Origin: Mastigamoeba balamuthi
Lineage: Eukaryota > Evosea > Mastigamoebida > Mastigamoebidae
Direction of reading: 5' to 3'
DNA length: 35,023 bases
Assembly (NCBI GenBank): GCA_902651635.1
Contig: CACRSC010000040.1
Location: forward strand, 163,153-198,175
A model generated the notes under the pieces. It saw nothing but the letters and a program-made list of their open reading frames with translations. It ran no database searches and was not told where the DNA came from. Positions 21,168 through 31,410 of this stretch are shown one piece after another. Made by a program: the position numbers and the translations under genes. Position 1 is the stretch's first letter, and every line of letters begins with the position of its first letter.

Positions 21168-22447
21168 ATGCTTGCGGCTGCGGTGCTGGTGGTGTGCGCG
21201 GTCTGCCTGGCAGCGCTGTGGCGGCGCGAGCGCGCGCTGCGACTGCGCGCGGAGCACCTGAGGCAGCAGGAGCGCACCGGCCGCACGCGCGCCGAGCACG
21301 CCCTCGCCGCGAGCGCCGCCTCGCGCGCAGCTCCGGACACTTGTACGAGATCACCGCCCCCCCATATCTTTCATATCTCCGTTTCCCGATTCCCGAATCA
21401 CGCGGAAGATATCCCCCAGCGGATCATGATTTCAGCTGCCGCGCCATCGGCCACCTGCGCAGCGTCTTCCGCCGCCGCGACGGCACGCCGCGCCAGCCGG
21501 GGCTCGTGCCCAGCGCGCGGGCCGTGCTCGAGGTCAGCGGGGTGTCGGACGCGCGGGCTGCGCTGGAGGGCCTGGAGGAGTTCTCGCACTGCTGGGTCAT
21601 CTTCTCGTTCCACGCCAACACCAACGCCCACAGGGCGCCCGGCCAGTTCAAATCCAAGGTATCTTCTGAATATCTCGCCGAATATCTAGAATATCTGCCG
21701 AGCCCCCCTGCCACATCAGTCAGTTGATTATTTACGGGAACATCGGCGATTTGCGCGCAGATAAGGCCGCCGAAGCTCGGGGGCAGGGCCATGGGTGTGT
21801 TCGCCACGCGGTCGCCCCACCACCCGTGCGGCATCGGCATGTCCGTCGCGCGCATCGACCGCATCGTCGGGGCCGCCGTGCGTCCCCCCCCCTCGTATCT
21901 CATGATATTTACAGCGACCCTCTGATATACCGGGAAATCGCGACATATCTTCCTGGGATTCCAGATCTTTCTCTCCGCCTCACCCGACTCTCAGATCCAC
22001 CTCTCGGGCGTGGACATCATCGACGGGACGCCCGTGCTGGACGTGAAGCCGTACATCGCGTTCAGCGACGCGCTGCCCGCGGGGGCCGTGCGGTCGCCTG
22101 CGTGGCTGGACGAGCCCTTCCCCGCGCACCCCGTCGCGCTCTCCGCGGCCGCCGAGACGCAGCTCGCGGACTTCTACGCGCGGGCGGGCGCAGCGCAGCG
22201 GCGGCAGTCGCTCTACGCGGGCGCCGCAGAGGCCGCGGCGTTTGTGCGCGAGGCGCTGCGGCTGGACGTGCGGAGCGCTGCGCAGCGGGCGCGGGGCGCT
22301 GCGAGCCACACGGCCCTGCTCGACGCCTTCAGCGTCCGCTTCGCCTACGGCCCCGCGGGCGTCTGCGTCGAGGCCTGCGAGCCCCTCCCCGCCTCCTGGC
22401 GCCCCCAGCAGCAGCAGCAGGAGGACGACGGCGGCCCCGAGGCGTAG
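21168..22447 (+). CDS. TRMO: TRMO/TsaA-type tRNA (adenine-N6)-methyltransferase with N-terminal membrane segment, 327 aa
   Basis: TRMO (bacterial TrmO/YaeB) methylates the N6 of t6A37 in tRNAs reading ACY threonine codons, using SAM. Four exons (21168-21342, 21420-21658, 21761-21877 and 21995-22447) join in phase. After an N-terminal hydrophobic segment (LAAAVLVVCAVCLAAL) and a charged coil, the conserved beta-barrel domain shows GTPRQPGLVP, LEEFSHCWVIFSFH, IRPPKLGG, GVFATRSPHHP and DIIDGTPVLDVKPYI. The C-terminal part carries a typical extension ending in a glutamine-rich tail. Each intron contains ATATC motifs, and intron 2 also has GTCAGTTGATT. The hydrophobic N-terminus is unusual for a cytosolic tRNA enzyme; it may be a membrane anchor or an organelle signal. 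Confidence 0.9.
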
Positions 22448-22810
22448 CGGGGGGAGCGAGCGAGCGGGCAGGGCAACAGAGGAACCGCGTGTGCGCCCCC
22501 CTCACTCGCCTGCTCTCTGCCGGTGCTCTCGTGCTGGTCCCTCTGCCCCCTTGCGGTGCTGAGCCGTGCGAGGACGACAAGGACGGCGTAGCGGGAGGAG
22601 CGAGCGAGCGAGTGGGGCAACAGAGGACCACCTTGTGCGCCCCCTCACTCGCCTGCTGTCTGCCGGTGCTCTCGTGCCTGCCCCTCTGCCTCCTGCGGTG
22701 CAGAGCCATAGCGGGAGTGGCGAGCGAGCGAACAGGACAACAGAGGACCACCTCGTGCCTCCCTGCCGATGTCGTCGTGCTTGTCCCTCTGCCACTGCGG
22801 CGCCAGAGGC
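22445..22810. repeat. Tandem minisatellite, three diverging units
   Basis: Units start at about 22445, 22588 and 22708. Each begins TAGCGGGAG (or close), then GCGAGCGAGCGA, CAACAGAGGA and a C-rich CTCACTCGCCTGC-type segment, and ends near TGCGGTGC. Unit length falls from 143 to about 103 bases. The first unit overlaps the stop codon of the TRMO gene. Open frames across it on both strands are a by-product of the GC-rich repeat. Confidence 0.8.
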
Positions 22811-24090
22811 CGCTGGCCACTGGGGCTCGCGGAGGCCTCTGCGCAGGCCTAGGCCAGCGGATCTCTTCATGGCTGCTCGCCTGAGGGCGCTGGCCACGGG
22901 CCGCCGGTGCTTGCTGCGCACCCCCCTCTTTTGAGGCATCCATCCGCTGGCTTGTGGCTCTGCGCCTCCGTTGTCCCCAGAGCTTCGCTTGTCGCCCGCC
23001 CTCCTCTCCGTGCCCGTGCGCCAGTGGCTGTTCAAGTGCCGGTGCGGAGCCCGCTTGTCGCACTGCGCCTTCTGCTGCTGCTCCCCACGGCTCTGTTGTC
23101 CGCCCGCCTGCGCCACAGGCCACCTGGCCATGGGGGCCGCAGAGGAGCTGAGGGCTCGCGCACCGGCTTCGGGGCCCTTGGAGTTATCCACAGGCCTGGA
23201 TGCGCGGGAGAACTCTGCGCTGGCGCTCCCGTTGCCCTCTGTGGGCTCCTCTTGGACGGACTGCCTGCCGCAGCCCCCTGGGCAGCGTTTCGCCGTCTGC
23301 CCTTTACTATCGCCGCAGGAACAGCGCCCGTGCAGCCCATCTGGAGTGCCTCAGCCGCCAGGAGCTGCGTGTTCCCGCCACGCCCAGGCGGTGCGTACCT
23401 TCTTTTGGTCTGTTTTCCCCAGGGAGCCCTGAAGGTGTGGGCGCTGGATGGAGCACCCGGGGCCCCCGCTGCGGCCACACGGCGGGACTGGCTGCGCCCC
23501 GCGCTCAGGGGCCGCACACGGGATGCCGCGTGCAGAGGCTCCCCACTTCTTGCATCGATGGCAGTGCGCACACTTGTCTTCAGCTTTTGCGCTCCCGAAG
23601 AGGCCAACAGCGCACGCACTTGGCCCTGGGGAATTCGAGGGGCGCGCTGGGCAGTGGCGCTGCTGCACCGCTCAGCCGGCGTGCCGCCGAGGGCCTCGGG
23701 GCCCCGCCGTGCCTCCCCCACCGCCCGCGGGGCCCGCGAGGGGGCGTGGCGGGGCGCGCCAGGCAGGGGGAAGGCACGCGGGGAAACGGGGGGAGCAGAG
23801 GCCCGTTCGCAATTCGTCGAAAAACCGTGCAAAAACGTCCCAGAGAGGGCAGCCGCCCTGAGAAATGCCCGCGAACAACGCGTGAGAGAGGCTCTGCACA
23901 ACGGGAATGCCACACCGTGTGGCATTCGCCCCCCTCGGCCACCGCATTCGGCGACGTCGTCATCTCCTTCCACGTTTTTTCCTGCGGGGCCACCGCAGCA
24001 GATAGGCGTCAGTGCATCAGTTCGCACCCCTCATTCGCATTCTTGCGAGCAGAGCGAGCACACACACGCACACACAGCGTCTTCCTCGAT
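22811..24090. other. GC-rich intergenic region upstream of the C1 protease gene
   Basis: Long overlapping frames occur in several phases, as expected for GC-rich DNA, but none matches a family. Two Cys-rich stretches were seen (KCRCGARLSHCAFC on plus near 23035; DKCAHCHRCKKWG on minus near 23560), without a consistent gene model. A GTGCGTACC...CCCCAG intron-like segment lies at 23393-23424. A CA/CACACA tract precedes the next start codon. Confidence 0.4.
23905..23927. repeat. Perfect 23-bp inverted repeat
   Basis: GAATGCCACAC, one C, then GTGTGGCATTC. The arms match at all 11 positions. It lies about 165 bp before the protease start codon, where a promoter-proximal factor site or an RNA hairpin is possible. 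No known binding factor can be named. Confidence 0.85.
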
Positions 24091-26258
24091 ATGGGGCTCA
24101 GTTCTCAGCTCTCGGTCGCGCTGACGGGCATCGCAGTGGTCCTCGCGGCCACCACCCTCATCGGCGTCTACGTCTACGGCTCTGACCTCCACGACAAGGC
24201 CGTCCGCCTCCCTCTCTCTTCTCTCCCATTCTCACTGTGCCCTGCGTACCGGCTGCTGACACTCTGGGCTGCGCCCACGCAGAACGACATCAAGGGCGCG
24301 AAGCAGCCGCCGCCGAGCATCGTGCTGCCCGTCCAGCTGCCCAGGGCCTTTGTGCTGCCCGACGCCGCCCTGACGCCCGTCAAGGACCAGGCCAATCGGG
24401 GCACCTGCTGGTGCGCAAGCTTCTCTCCCAGTGCCGAGTCCGCCTGACCCTTCTGACCGTGCCCTCAGGGTCTTCTCGACCATCGGCGTCATCGAGTCGA
24501 GCTACCGCAAGAACGGCATCGCCAAGGGCTTCCTCGCCGAGGACGAGTACGTCTCCTTCTCGGAGCAGGCCTGTACGCCCAACACCCGACACACGACTGG
24601 GGGAGTTTGATAACTCAGTGCATGGGCATATCAGACGGCATCGGGATGGTGCGCTACTGCAAGGCGCACCCCGAGGACAAGTTCTGCTTCGCTGGGCCCC
24701 TGCACGGGACGACCGAGGACGGGGAGCCCGAGTGGCTCTACTACATGGGCAGCAAGGTCACTCCCTATGTCCTTCCCACAGCCGTCTGCCCCTACTCGCC
24801 CACCGGCGACAAGGAGCTCACGTGCGACGGCATCGACGACGCTGTCAACAGCAACCCCATCTCCTTCAAGGTACGTGTGTGGGATGCGAGGGGACATAGC
24901 ATAATCGTGTGTGCAATAAATCGAATGTCGTCAATTGAAAGATGCCCGACTATTGAATTCATGTAGTTATAGTGTTAACAAAGGGAATGGCTACAATGGG
25001 CCGCAGGTGAAGAGCGTGCAGTCGGTGCACACGATCGACGCCATCAAGAGGCTGCTCTACGAGAAGCAGGTGGCGCTGGCGTGGAGCCACGCGGTGTTCC
25101 AGGCCACGTACTCGATCCCCTGCGACGACAACAAGACGACCGTCTACCACACGCAGCAGTGCATCGACTGCAGCCACCCCTGTTCCACCAGCTCCACAGG
25201 CTGCTGCGCCGAGATCGCCCTAAACGGCTACAACAAGCAGGGCGTCTTCGGCCTCCACAAGTACCGCGAACTCTCGCATACTCTTTTGTTTGTTCCCTTC
25301 CGCAATCAAACCGGTGCTGCGTCTCGCAGGTACCCGCACGTCCAGTTCGGCCACGCGATGATGGTGGTGGGGTGGAGCGATGACTTCCGGGTGGACACGG
25401 GGCTGCCGGGGCAGATGCAGGAGCACACGACGGGGGGGCTGATCATCAAGAACTCGTGGGGCACGTGGCTGGGGCACAGCGCGGCGTACTGGGCGCAGCA
25501 GCACTCGCTGGCCAACGAGGCATTCATCTGCCCGCTCGAGGCGAGCGCGCAGACGTGGATCCCCGTCAACGCCACGTGCATGGGCGAGCGCAGGGACGCG
25601 GTGGCCTGCGCCCCGGGCCTGGAGAAGATCGTCCAGAAGAACTGGGTCAAGGGCGGCACCGTCCTCGCCTGCACCGCCAGGGCCGCCAACGCCGTCGCCG
25701 CCAGGACCCTGGGCTGGGCCGGCTGCAGGCCCGGCATGCGCTACGCCCTCGCCGCCAGGGGCGCCGGCGCAGAGGTCATGACCACCGCCCCCGCCGGCAG
25801 CGACGGCTACGTGCGCTTCCACCTCGTCGAGTGGGACCCCCGCAACGCCTCCCTCCCCGTCCGCGCCTTCCAGACTGGCTACATGACCTGGACCGGCCTC
25901 GAGATGCTCCTGATGCCCGCCAGCATCATCGGGGTGCGCGCCCTCGCAGCCCGCAGCCTGCAGCCGGCATTTGATTCCCGCTGCTCACCGGTCGGCCCCG
26001 GGGGGAGCGCAGAACACCGAGCAGTGCGGGTTCTTCTTCGTGCCCTACGAGACCTTCAACGAGGGCAACGTCCGCTTCCCGGCAGAGGGCCACGACACCC
26101 CGTCGGTGTCGTACATGGAGCTCGAGTGGGACGACGCGTCCTACGCCGCCCGCGCGTCGGCCAACGCCGGCAAGGACTACAGGCTGCTGCAGGCGTCCAC
26201 CAAGAAGATGAAGCTCACCAAGTTCACCGGCCCCTTCGACTGGGCTGCCGACACCTAG
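24091..26258 (+). CDS. Membrane-anchored papain-family (C1A) cysteine protease with C-terminal extension, 560 aa
   Basis: Seven exons (24091-24201, 24283-24410, 24469-24572, 24635-24870, 25007-25260, 25330-25933 and 26013-26258) keep one frame. Residues about 8-30 are a single hydrophobic span (signal anchor) with no papain pro-region after it. The active-site residues are all present: Gln in TPVKDQANRGTCW (about 73), the nucleophile Cys (about 79, beside an intron), His in QFGHAMMVVGW (about 286) and Asn in IIKNSWGTWLG (about 319). About 240 residues follow the Asn motif, an extension without a recognised fold that contains several Cys residues. An N-terminal anchor without a propeptide resembles the Entamoeba CP-C subclass. 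Intron 24871-25006 contains TCAATTGA. Likely location: the lumen of an endomembrane compartment. Confidence 0.9.
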
Positions 26259-27894
26259 GCTCTGCAGGCCAGCAAAGGTACATAGCGCACACCTGTGGGC
26301 CGTCCTGCCCTGCAGCCCTACTGCTGCCGCACTGGAGCAGTAGGCCCCAGAGGACTGCTCGTATGAATAGGTATACAAAATGCTCTCCCTCCACATCGCC
26401 CCTCAGCGATCATCCCTGCAACGCAATAGGCAATTGGTTCATTTTCTACCAACGAGGCCACATGGGCCGTTACCTGTGTGTGATCGATCTTATTTTGTTC
26501 TGTGATTCTTGATGGAATCAGCCGGACGAGCTCCACTTTTGGTTGTTGGTTTCCGGCGAAAGCAAATGGACCCTCTGGAGTGCCACAAGCCACCGAGTAC
26601 TCATATGATGCAGGACTGTCAGGTGCGTACAGCTGGCAAGGGGCATTCCTGTGGTCTAACGGCCTTAGTGTGCGCGCAGCGTGTGGGCCAGGACCAGCAA
26701 GCTGCTCTGACTCAACTCAGGCCGCCCAGGTTCCATCACCCTCGATCGCCATGCTGTTGACTTCGTGGCGTGGGCCAACAGCACCTCAGTTGCTGAGCGT
26801 AAGGCACAACGGGAGGTTGTCGAGGGCGCGGCGGACAACACCATGTCCATGGAGTGGTGGCTGATGCTGCCCCACCAATGCGTAGGCACTAGCCTGGAAG
26901 CGCTGATGCGTCCTCGCCATCTTTCGCAGCGCCGCCTGCGGTGTTCCGGTTCCTCTTCCCCTGTGTCCCACGAGTCGTGGGTGTCGGCTTAGTGTCGTGA
27001 AGGGCGTCGGAGGCGCAGTAGGGGGGGCCGCGTGGCAGCGGGAGCCGTACGGGCGGCGGCAGACTTGCAGGCGTTGTAGACGAGCAACTAACTGGGTGCA
27101 GCTGACGGGGGGAGCACTGGGCTAGAGAGCAGGGAGCAGAGACGGAAAGGCGGGACAAAAAGAAAAATTATCAGGATACCTGACCCCGCCGGGACTTGTT
27201 CCACTGCCCACCGTTACCGGTGCGTCGCCCCACGCCGTTAGGCCACCGCCCCTTTCAGACTTTTTATTTGTATTTCTTCCTTGTTCTTCTGCCCCGCCCC
27301 TCCATCTCCGCTCCCTCGCTCGCCCTCTGCCCCTCCCTCACCCTTCCCGAAGCTTCGCCCGCATATCCCAGGGTCCCTCCTGTCCCTGCGAACCGCGCGC
27401 CCACGCCCGGCGTGCCCAGCACTCGCTGCTCCTGCTCCATTATTTTTTCTGATGTACTCGGTCGCTCTGAGGCGAAGGCAAACGCTCTGCACCCCCACTT
27501 GCGCGTTATCCGCGGGCACAGGGCGACAAGCGCTCTCAGGGATCCCGCTCGCTCGCCGTCTGCCAGCTCGGGAGATTGCCCATCTCATTCAATTGCATTG
27601 CGCGCCATAATTATCTTGGCCGCAGCAACACATCCGCTGCCCTCTGCCCGCTGCGGGCGTAGCGTCCCCCACCAAATCGGCCATTCCCCCAGCTTCCCAG
27701 AGGGCGGGTGCCCTCCTGGAGGGGCTGTGGCACGGGATCCGCTGTCCACACGCTCGCTGCTGCCACTGAGCCTCGCCCGTGAACCCGCGAAGAGTGAGGG
27801 CCTGTGTGCGCAGGTTGTGCCTTTGCTTTGTTCAGCTGTGTTGTTGGGCAGTGGAGCAGCCGTCCAGTGTGTTCACCTCAGTGCTCTCTCGCCT
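26259..27894. other. Intergenic region between convergent genes
   Basis: It holds the 3' flanks of the C1 protease and glucosidase II genes. 27200-27600 is pyrimidine-rich on the plus strand with no stable protein signal. One exon-like segment (26732-26880) is listed separately. Confidence 0.4.
26732..26880 (+). other. Orphan exon-like open frame
   Basis: After GGCCGCCCAG an open frame reads SITLDRHAVDFVAWAN and MEWWLMLPHQC, ending at TGC|GTAGGC, a plausible donor. Residue composition looks protein-like and differs from the shadow frames nearby, but no family or start codon was found. It could be part of a small gene or a decayed one. Confidence 0.25.
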
Positions 27895-30800
27895 CTAGTT
27901 CAGCGTCAGGCGCCAGCTGGCCCACGCCGGCGCCGAGACCCTGTGCACCGTCGCCTGCCCGCTGGCCCTGTCGCAGGTCACGCGCAGCTCCGCGGCCACC
28001 TCGGCGCCGCCGACGGCGAGCTTGGCGCCCCCCGGGCAGCGCTTGAGCCCGTTGACGACGACGCGCTCGACAGCGACGCCCCGCAGGGCCTCGGGCAGCG
28101 CCGCCGCGTCGCCCGCGGCCACCGACGACGCCAGCGAGGCCTCGGCAAAGGCGTAGGCGACGTCGACGAAGGCGCCGCGCGTGTAGGCGAACGTCTGGCC
28201 GTCGTCGGCGTAGAGCTCGCCGCGGGCCTCGCCCCTGCCGTCGAGGCTGACGACGAGCGTGTACGGGTCGCGGGCCATCGCCGCGCTCGACCTGCGCGGG
28301 CGCTGGCGCGTGGGCACGACGCTGCCGCCGCGCAGGAAGACGGGCGCGCGGTCGAGCGGCATCGGCACCGTCGCCGTCGTCATGGCGACGACGCGCTCGC
28401 CCGTGAGGCTGTTGTACCAGGGCCTGCGCCCCGGGAACCTCACCTTGACGCTCGTCGCGCCGCGCGCGGTCACGGGGGCCACGAGGACGCTGGGGCCGAC
28501 CATGAACGCCGAGCTCTCGTCGAGCACGGCCGCGTCGTCGGGGAACTCGGCCCACAGCGGGCGCATCAGCGGCTGCCCCGTCTGCGCGTGCTGGCGCGCC
28601 AGCGTGTACCAGTACGGCAGGAAGCGGTACCGCGTCTGCACGGCCTCGCGCATGGCCGAGAGGTGCGGGTCCGCGAACATGAAGGGCTCGCGCCGGCGCG
28701 ACTCGATGTGCGCGTGGGCGCGGAAGAAGGGGTGCCAGCAGGCGGCCTGGTACCACCGCACCAGCAGCTCGGGCTCCGTGTTCCCGAAGAAGCCCCCGAC
28801 GTCCGAGCCCACGTACGGCATCCCGCTGATGCTGAGCGACAGCAGCATCGGCTGCGCGATGGCCAGGTGGCTGGGGAAGGGGTGGCGCGGCATGTCAGAG
28901 GGACTTGAGTTTTGTGACAGAGTGCGTTGCGTACCTCCAGTCCGCCTTGTTGTCGCCGGTCCACACAGCCGCGTACCGCTGCGTTCCCACAAAGAAGGAC
29001 CTCGACAGCACAAAGGGCCTCAGGTCCTGCGACTTGCCTCGCTTCACCAGCGCATCTGGCGTAGCCGAGAAAGACCCGTGAGAAGAGGGGAGAAAAAACA
29101 AAGTGCGGTGCACATACCGTGTGTTGCAACCGTCATGTAGTGCCCGTACACGTTATGCACGTCCCTGTGCTCCACGTCCCCGTAGTGCCGCGCGTCCCTC
29201 GCCATCGTCGTCTGGAAATTTGCAGCAATCAATTGATTTGCAGCTGCAATTGGAAAACCCAGCGCTGCGGACACGATACCTCGGGGCCTTCGAAGACGGA
29301 GGGCTCGTTCATGTCGTTCCACGTGAACAGCGACTGCGTGGCCTCGGGGTACGCGGCGTACTGCTCGGCCCAGTACTCCCTCGCCTTGGGGTTGAGGAAG
29401 TCGATCCACGAGCTGTCGCCTGGCCAGCACTTGCCCTTGTAGACCGCGCCCCCCGCGTCCCGCACGAAGAGCCCAGCCCTCTCGGCCCCGCTGAACACCG
29501 AGTAGGCCGAGTCGCTCTTGATGTGCGGGTCGACGATGGTCACCATGCGCCTGCCCTTGGCCGCGAGGCTGCGCTGCATCGCGGCGGGCGAGGGGAACTT
29601 GGCGCGGTCCCACGTGAAGTACTTCTTGGCGTCGGTGTGCTCGATGTCGAGCCACAGAACGTCGTAGGGCACCTCGGCCTTGTCGAAGCCCTCGTCGACC
29701 TCGGCGACCTCGGCCTGCGTCCTGTAGTTCCACTTGCACTGGTGGTAGGCCAGCGCAAAGGCGGCGGGCACGGGAGCCCTCCCGGCCACCGCCGACACCT
29801 GCGCGAACACGTCCGCCGGCGTGGGGCCCACGAAGAAGAACGCGTCCACGGCCCCGCTCTCGCTCATCCAGTGCGTGTCGGTGGCCCCGTCGGCCCTGCT
29901 GACGTCGACCCACGTCTCTGCCGAGTTGAGCCACAGCAGCGCTGCGGTGCCGCTGCCCGGCGCGTGCGCGACGACCAGCGGGATGCTGCCGTAGAGCCCG
30001 ATGCTCTGCGGGCTGCTCGACTCGGCGTCGTACTCGAAGACGTCGGCGTTCCACAGGCGGTAGGGGTCGTCCGAGGGGCTGGACCCCGGGCCGCGCGTCA
30101 CGCGGAGCTGCAGCGGGGCAGCGCGCTCGGGCAGGCCGTAGAGCGCAACGTTGCTTCCGTGGAACCTCACATCGATGGCGGCGTCCTGAGGGCCCCAGGG
30201 CTTGCTGTCCTTGAACGACCCAAACTCCTCCTCCCACCTCCCAGCGGCAGCCTACGGAACCCCCGAATTGGCCCCAAACGAATCAATTGTCTGACGTGGA
30301 ACAAAATGACAAACGGGTATCGTCCAAAAAGGCAAAAGACGGTGCTTCCTCCAAAGGGGGAAAGCAATTGAAGCGGGGCGCACGGGGTTGGGGATGCGCG
30401 GGGCCTCCCAGAGGCCGTCGGACTCGTCGTCCCAGATGTCGGGCTTGGAGGCGGCGGGGTCGGGGATGGTGGCCTCGAACGCGGTGTCCTCGGCCCTGGA
30501 GGCCCTCCTGTGCTCGAGCGCCATGAGCCCTCTGGCGTTGGCCGTCATCTTGATGCCCTTGTCGCCCAGCACCTCCACGTCTGGGGGGCGGCCCGCAAGG
30601 GCGTCAGAGGGAGTTCGTCGCCCATCGGGGGCGGGGCCCGGCACCGAGCGAGAAGGGGCACAGGCTGAGCGTCGCGACGGCCCTGCGCCCCCCGGGGGCC
30701 TCGAACTCGACCCTGGCGTGGCCGTCAGACGACGCCGACGCGTTGCCCGCGACGTCGCGGCCGGCGGGCATCAGCACGTCGACAGGCCCCCCGTAGCGCT

Positions 30801-31214
30801 GCCCGTCGCCACGCGCGAGTGAGCGAGCGGCCCAATCGAGGGTCCCCGAGTGTCCCCAGGGGATGCCCGAGGGTCCCCGCGCACCTTGGAGGAGGCCTGC
30901 GCGATGCGGAGGCGCAGCACACCGGGCCAGTGCGTGGGCCCGAGGGAGAGCGACGCCACGTGGCCCGACGGCATGCGGACGCTGCCCTCCAGCGCCCCGC
31001 CGGCGGCCGCAGGGGGCGCGGCGGGGTCGCTGCAGGCGCGCTGGGCCTCGGGGACCCCGGCAGCGGCCGCGGCCAGCGCGCGGTTGCGGCGGCAGAAGGA
31101 GCTCTGGTCGCAGCGCCGGAACTTGGACCTGTCCAGCGCAGCACTGGACGGCGCCAGCACCGCCACGGCCACGGCCAGCGCGGCCGCCACTCGCCACCAC
31201 CTAGCCATCGCCAT
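27895..31214 (-). CDS. GANAB: Glucosidase II alpha subunit (GH31), 947 aa
   Basis: This ER enzyme removes the inner glucoses of N-glycans during the calnexin cycle. Seven exons (31214-30885, 30798-30645, 30580-30384, 30251-29280, 29211-29118, 29055-28935 and 28870-27895) join in phase. A signal peptide (VAAALAVAVAVLA) is followed by the family N-terminus LDRSKFRRCDQSSFCRRNR. The catalytic domain has WLDIEHTDAKKYFTWD, the nucleophile Asp in WNDMNEPSVF (about 540), the acid/base Asp in VWTGDN (about 617), SDVGGFFGNTEPELL and FFRAHAH. The length matches eukaryotic homologues. There is no HDEL tail, as expected, because retention is through the beta subunit. Intron 3 (30383-30252) has two CAATTGA motifs, and intron 4 (29279-29212) has TCAATTGATT just before its 3' end. 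Confidence 0.95.
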
Positions 31215-31410
31215 GCCCGGCGCGCCCGTGTGCGATTTACGTATTTTCTGCCACGCAGACGCAAACACCTCAGAACATATCTCAAAAATAGCAGCGCCTG
31301 TTCCGCACATTAACCCGAAAATATCTCCAGTCGGCCATAATATCTCCGCGGAAATTTCCCACCCGCGGCCAAGTTCGCAATTTCGAGATCGCGCGCAGGC
31401 TGCGGGGGCC
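31215..31410. promoter_or_regulatory. Shared divergent promoter region (glucosidase II / RhoGEF)
   Basis: 196 bp between divergent start codons. It is relatively AT-rich and contains several ATATCT motifs (near 31276, 31320 and 31340) and GGAAATTTCCC. Part of it (31318-31360) resembles 8350-8390, inside the Tc1 remnant. No TATA box was identified. Confidence 0.45.

Noticed and set aside
22329-24027. Long minus-strand and plus-strand open frames of 200-400 codons
   Set aside because: They overlap each other in several phases, run through a tandem repeat, have biased Arg/Ala/Pro/Gly composition and match no family. GC-rich DNA has few stop codons.
27196-28908. 570-codon plus-strand frame
   Set aside because: It is the antisense of the last glucosidase II exons plus pyrimidine-rich intergenic DNA. 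The minus strand carries clear GH31 motifs.
29103-30371. 422-codon plus-strand frame
   Set aside because: Antisense shadow of the glucosidase II catalytic exon, which has the WNDMNEPSVF motif on the minus strand.
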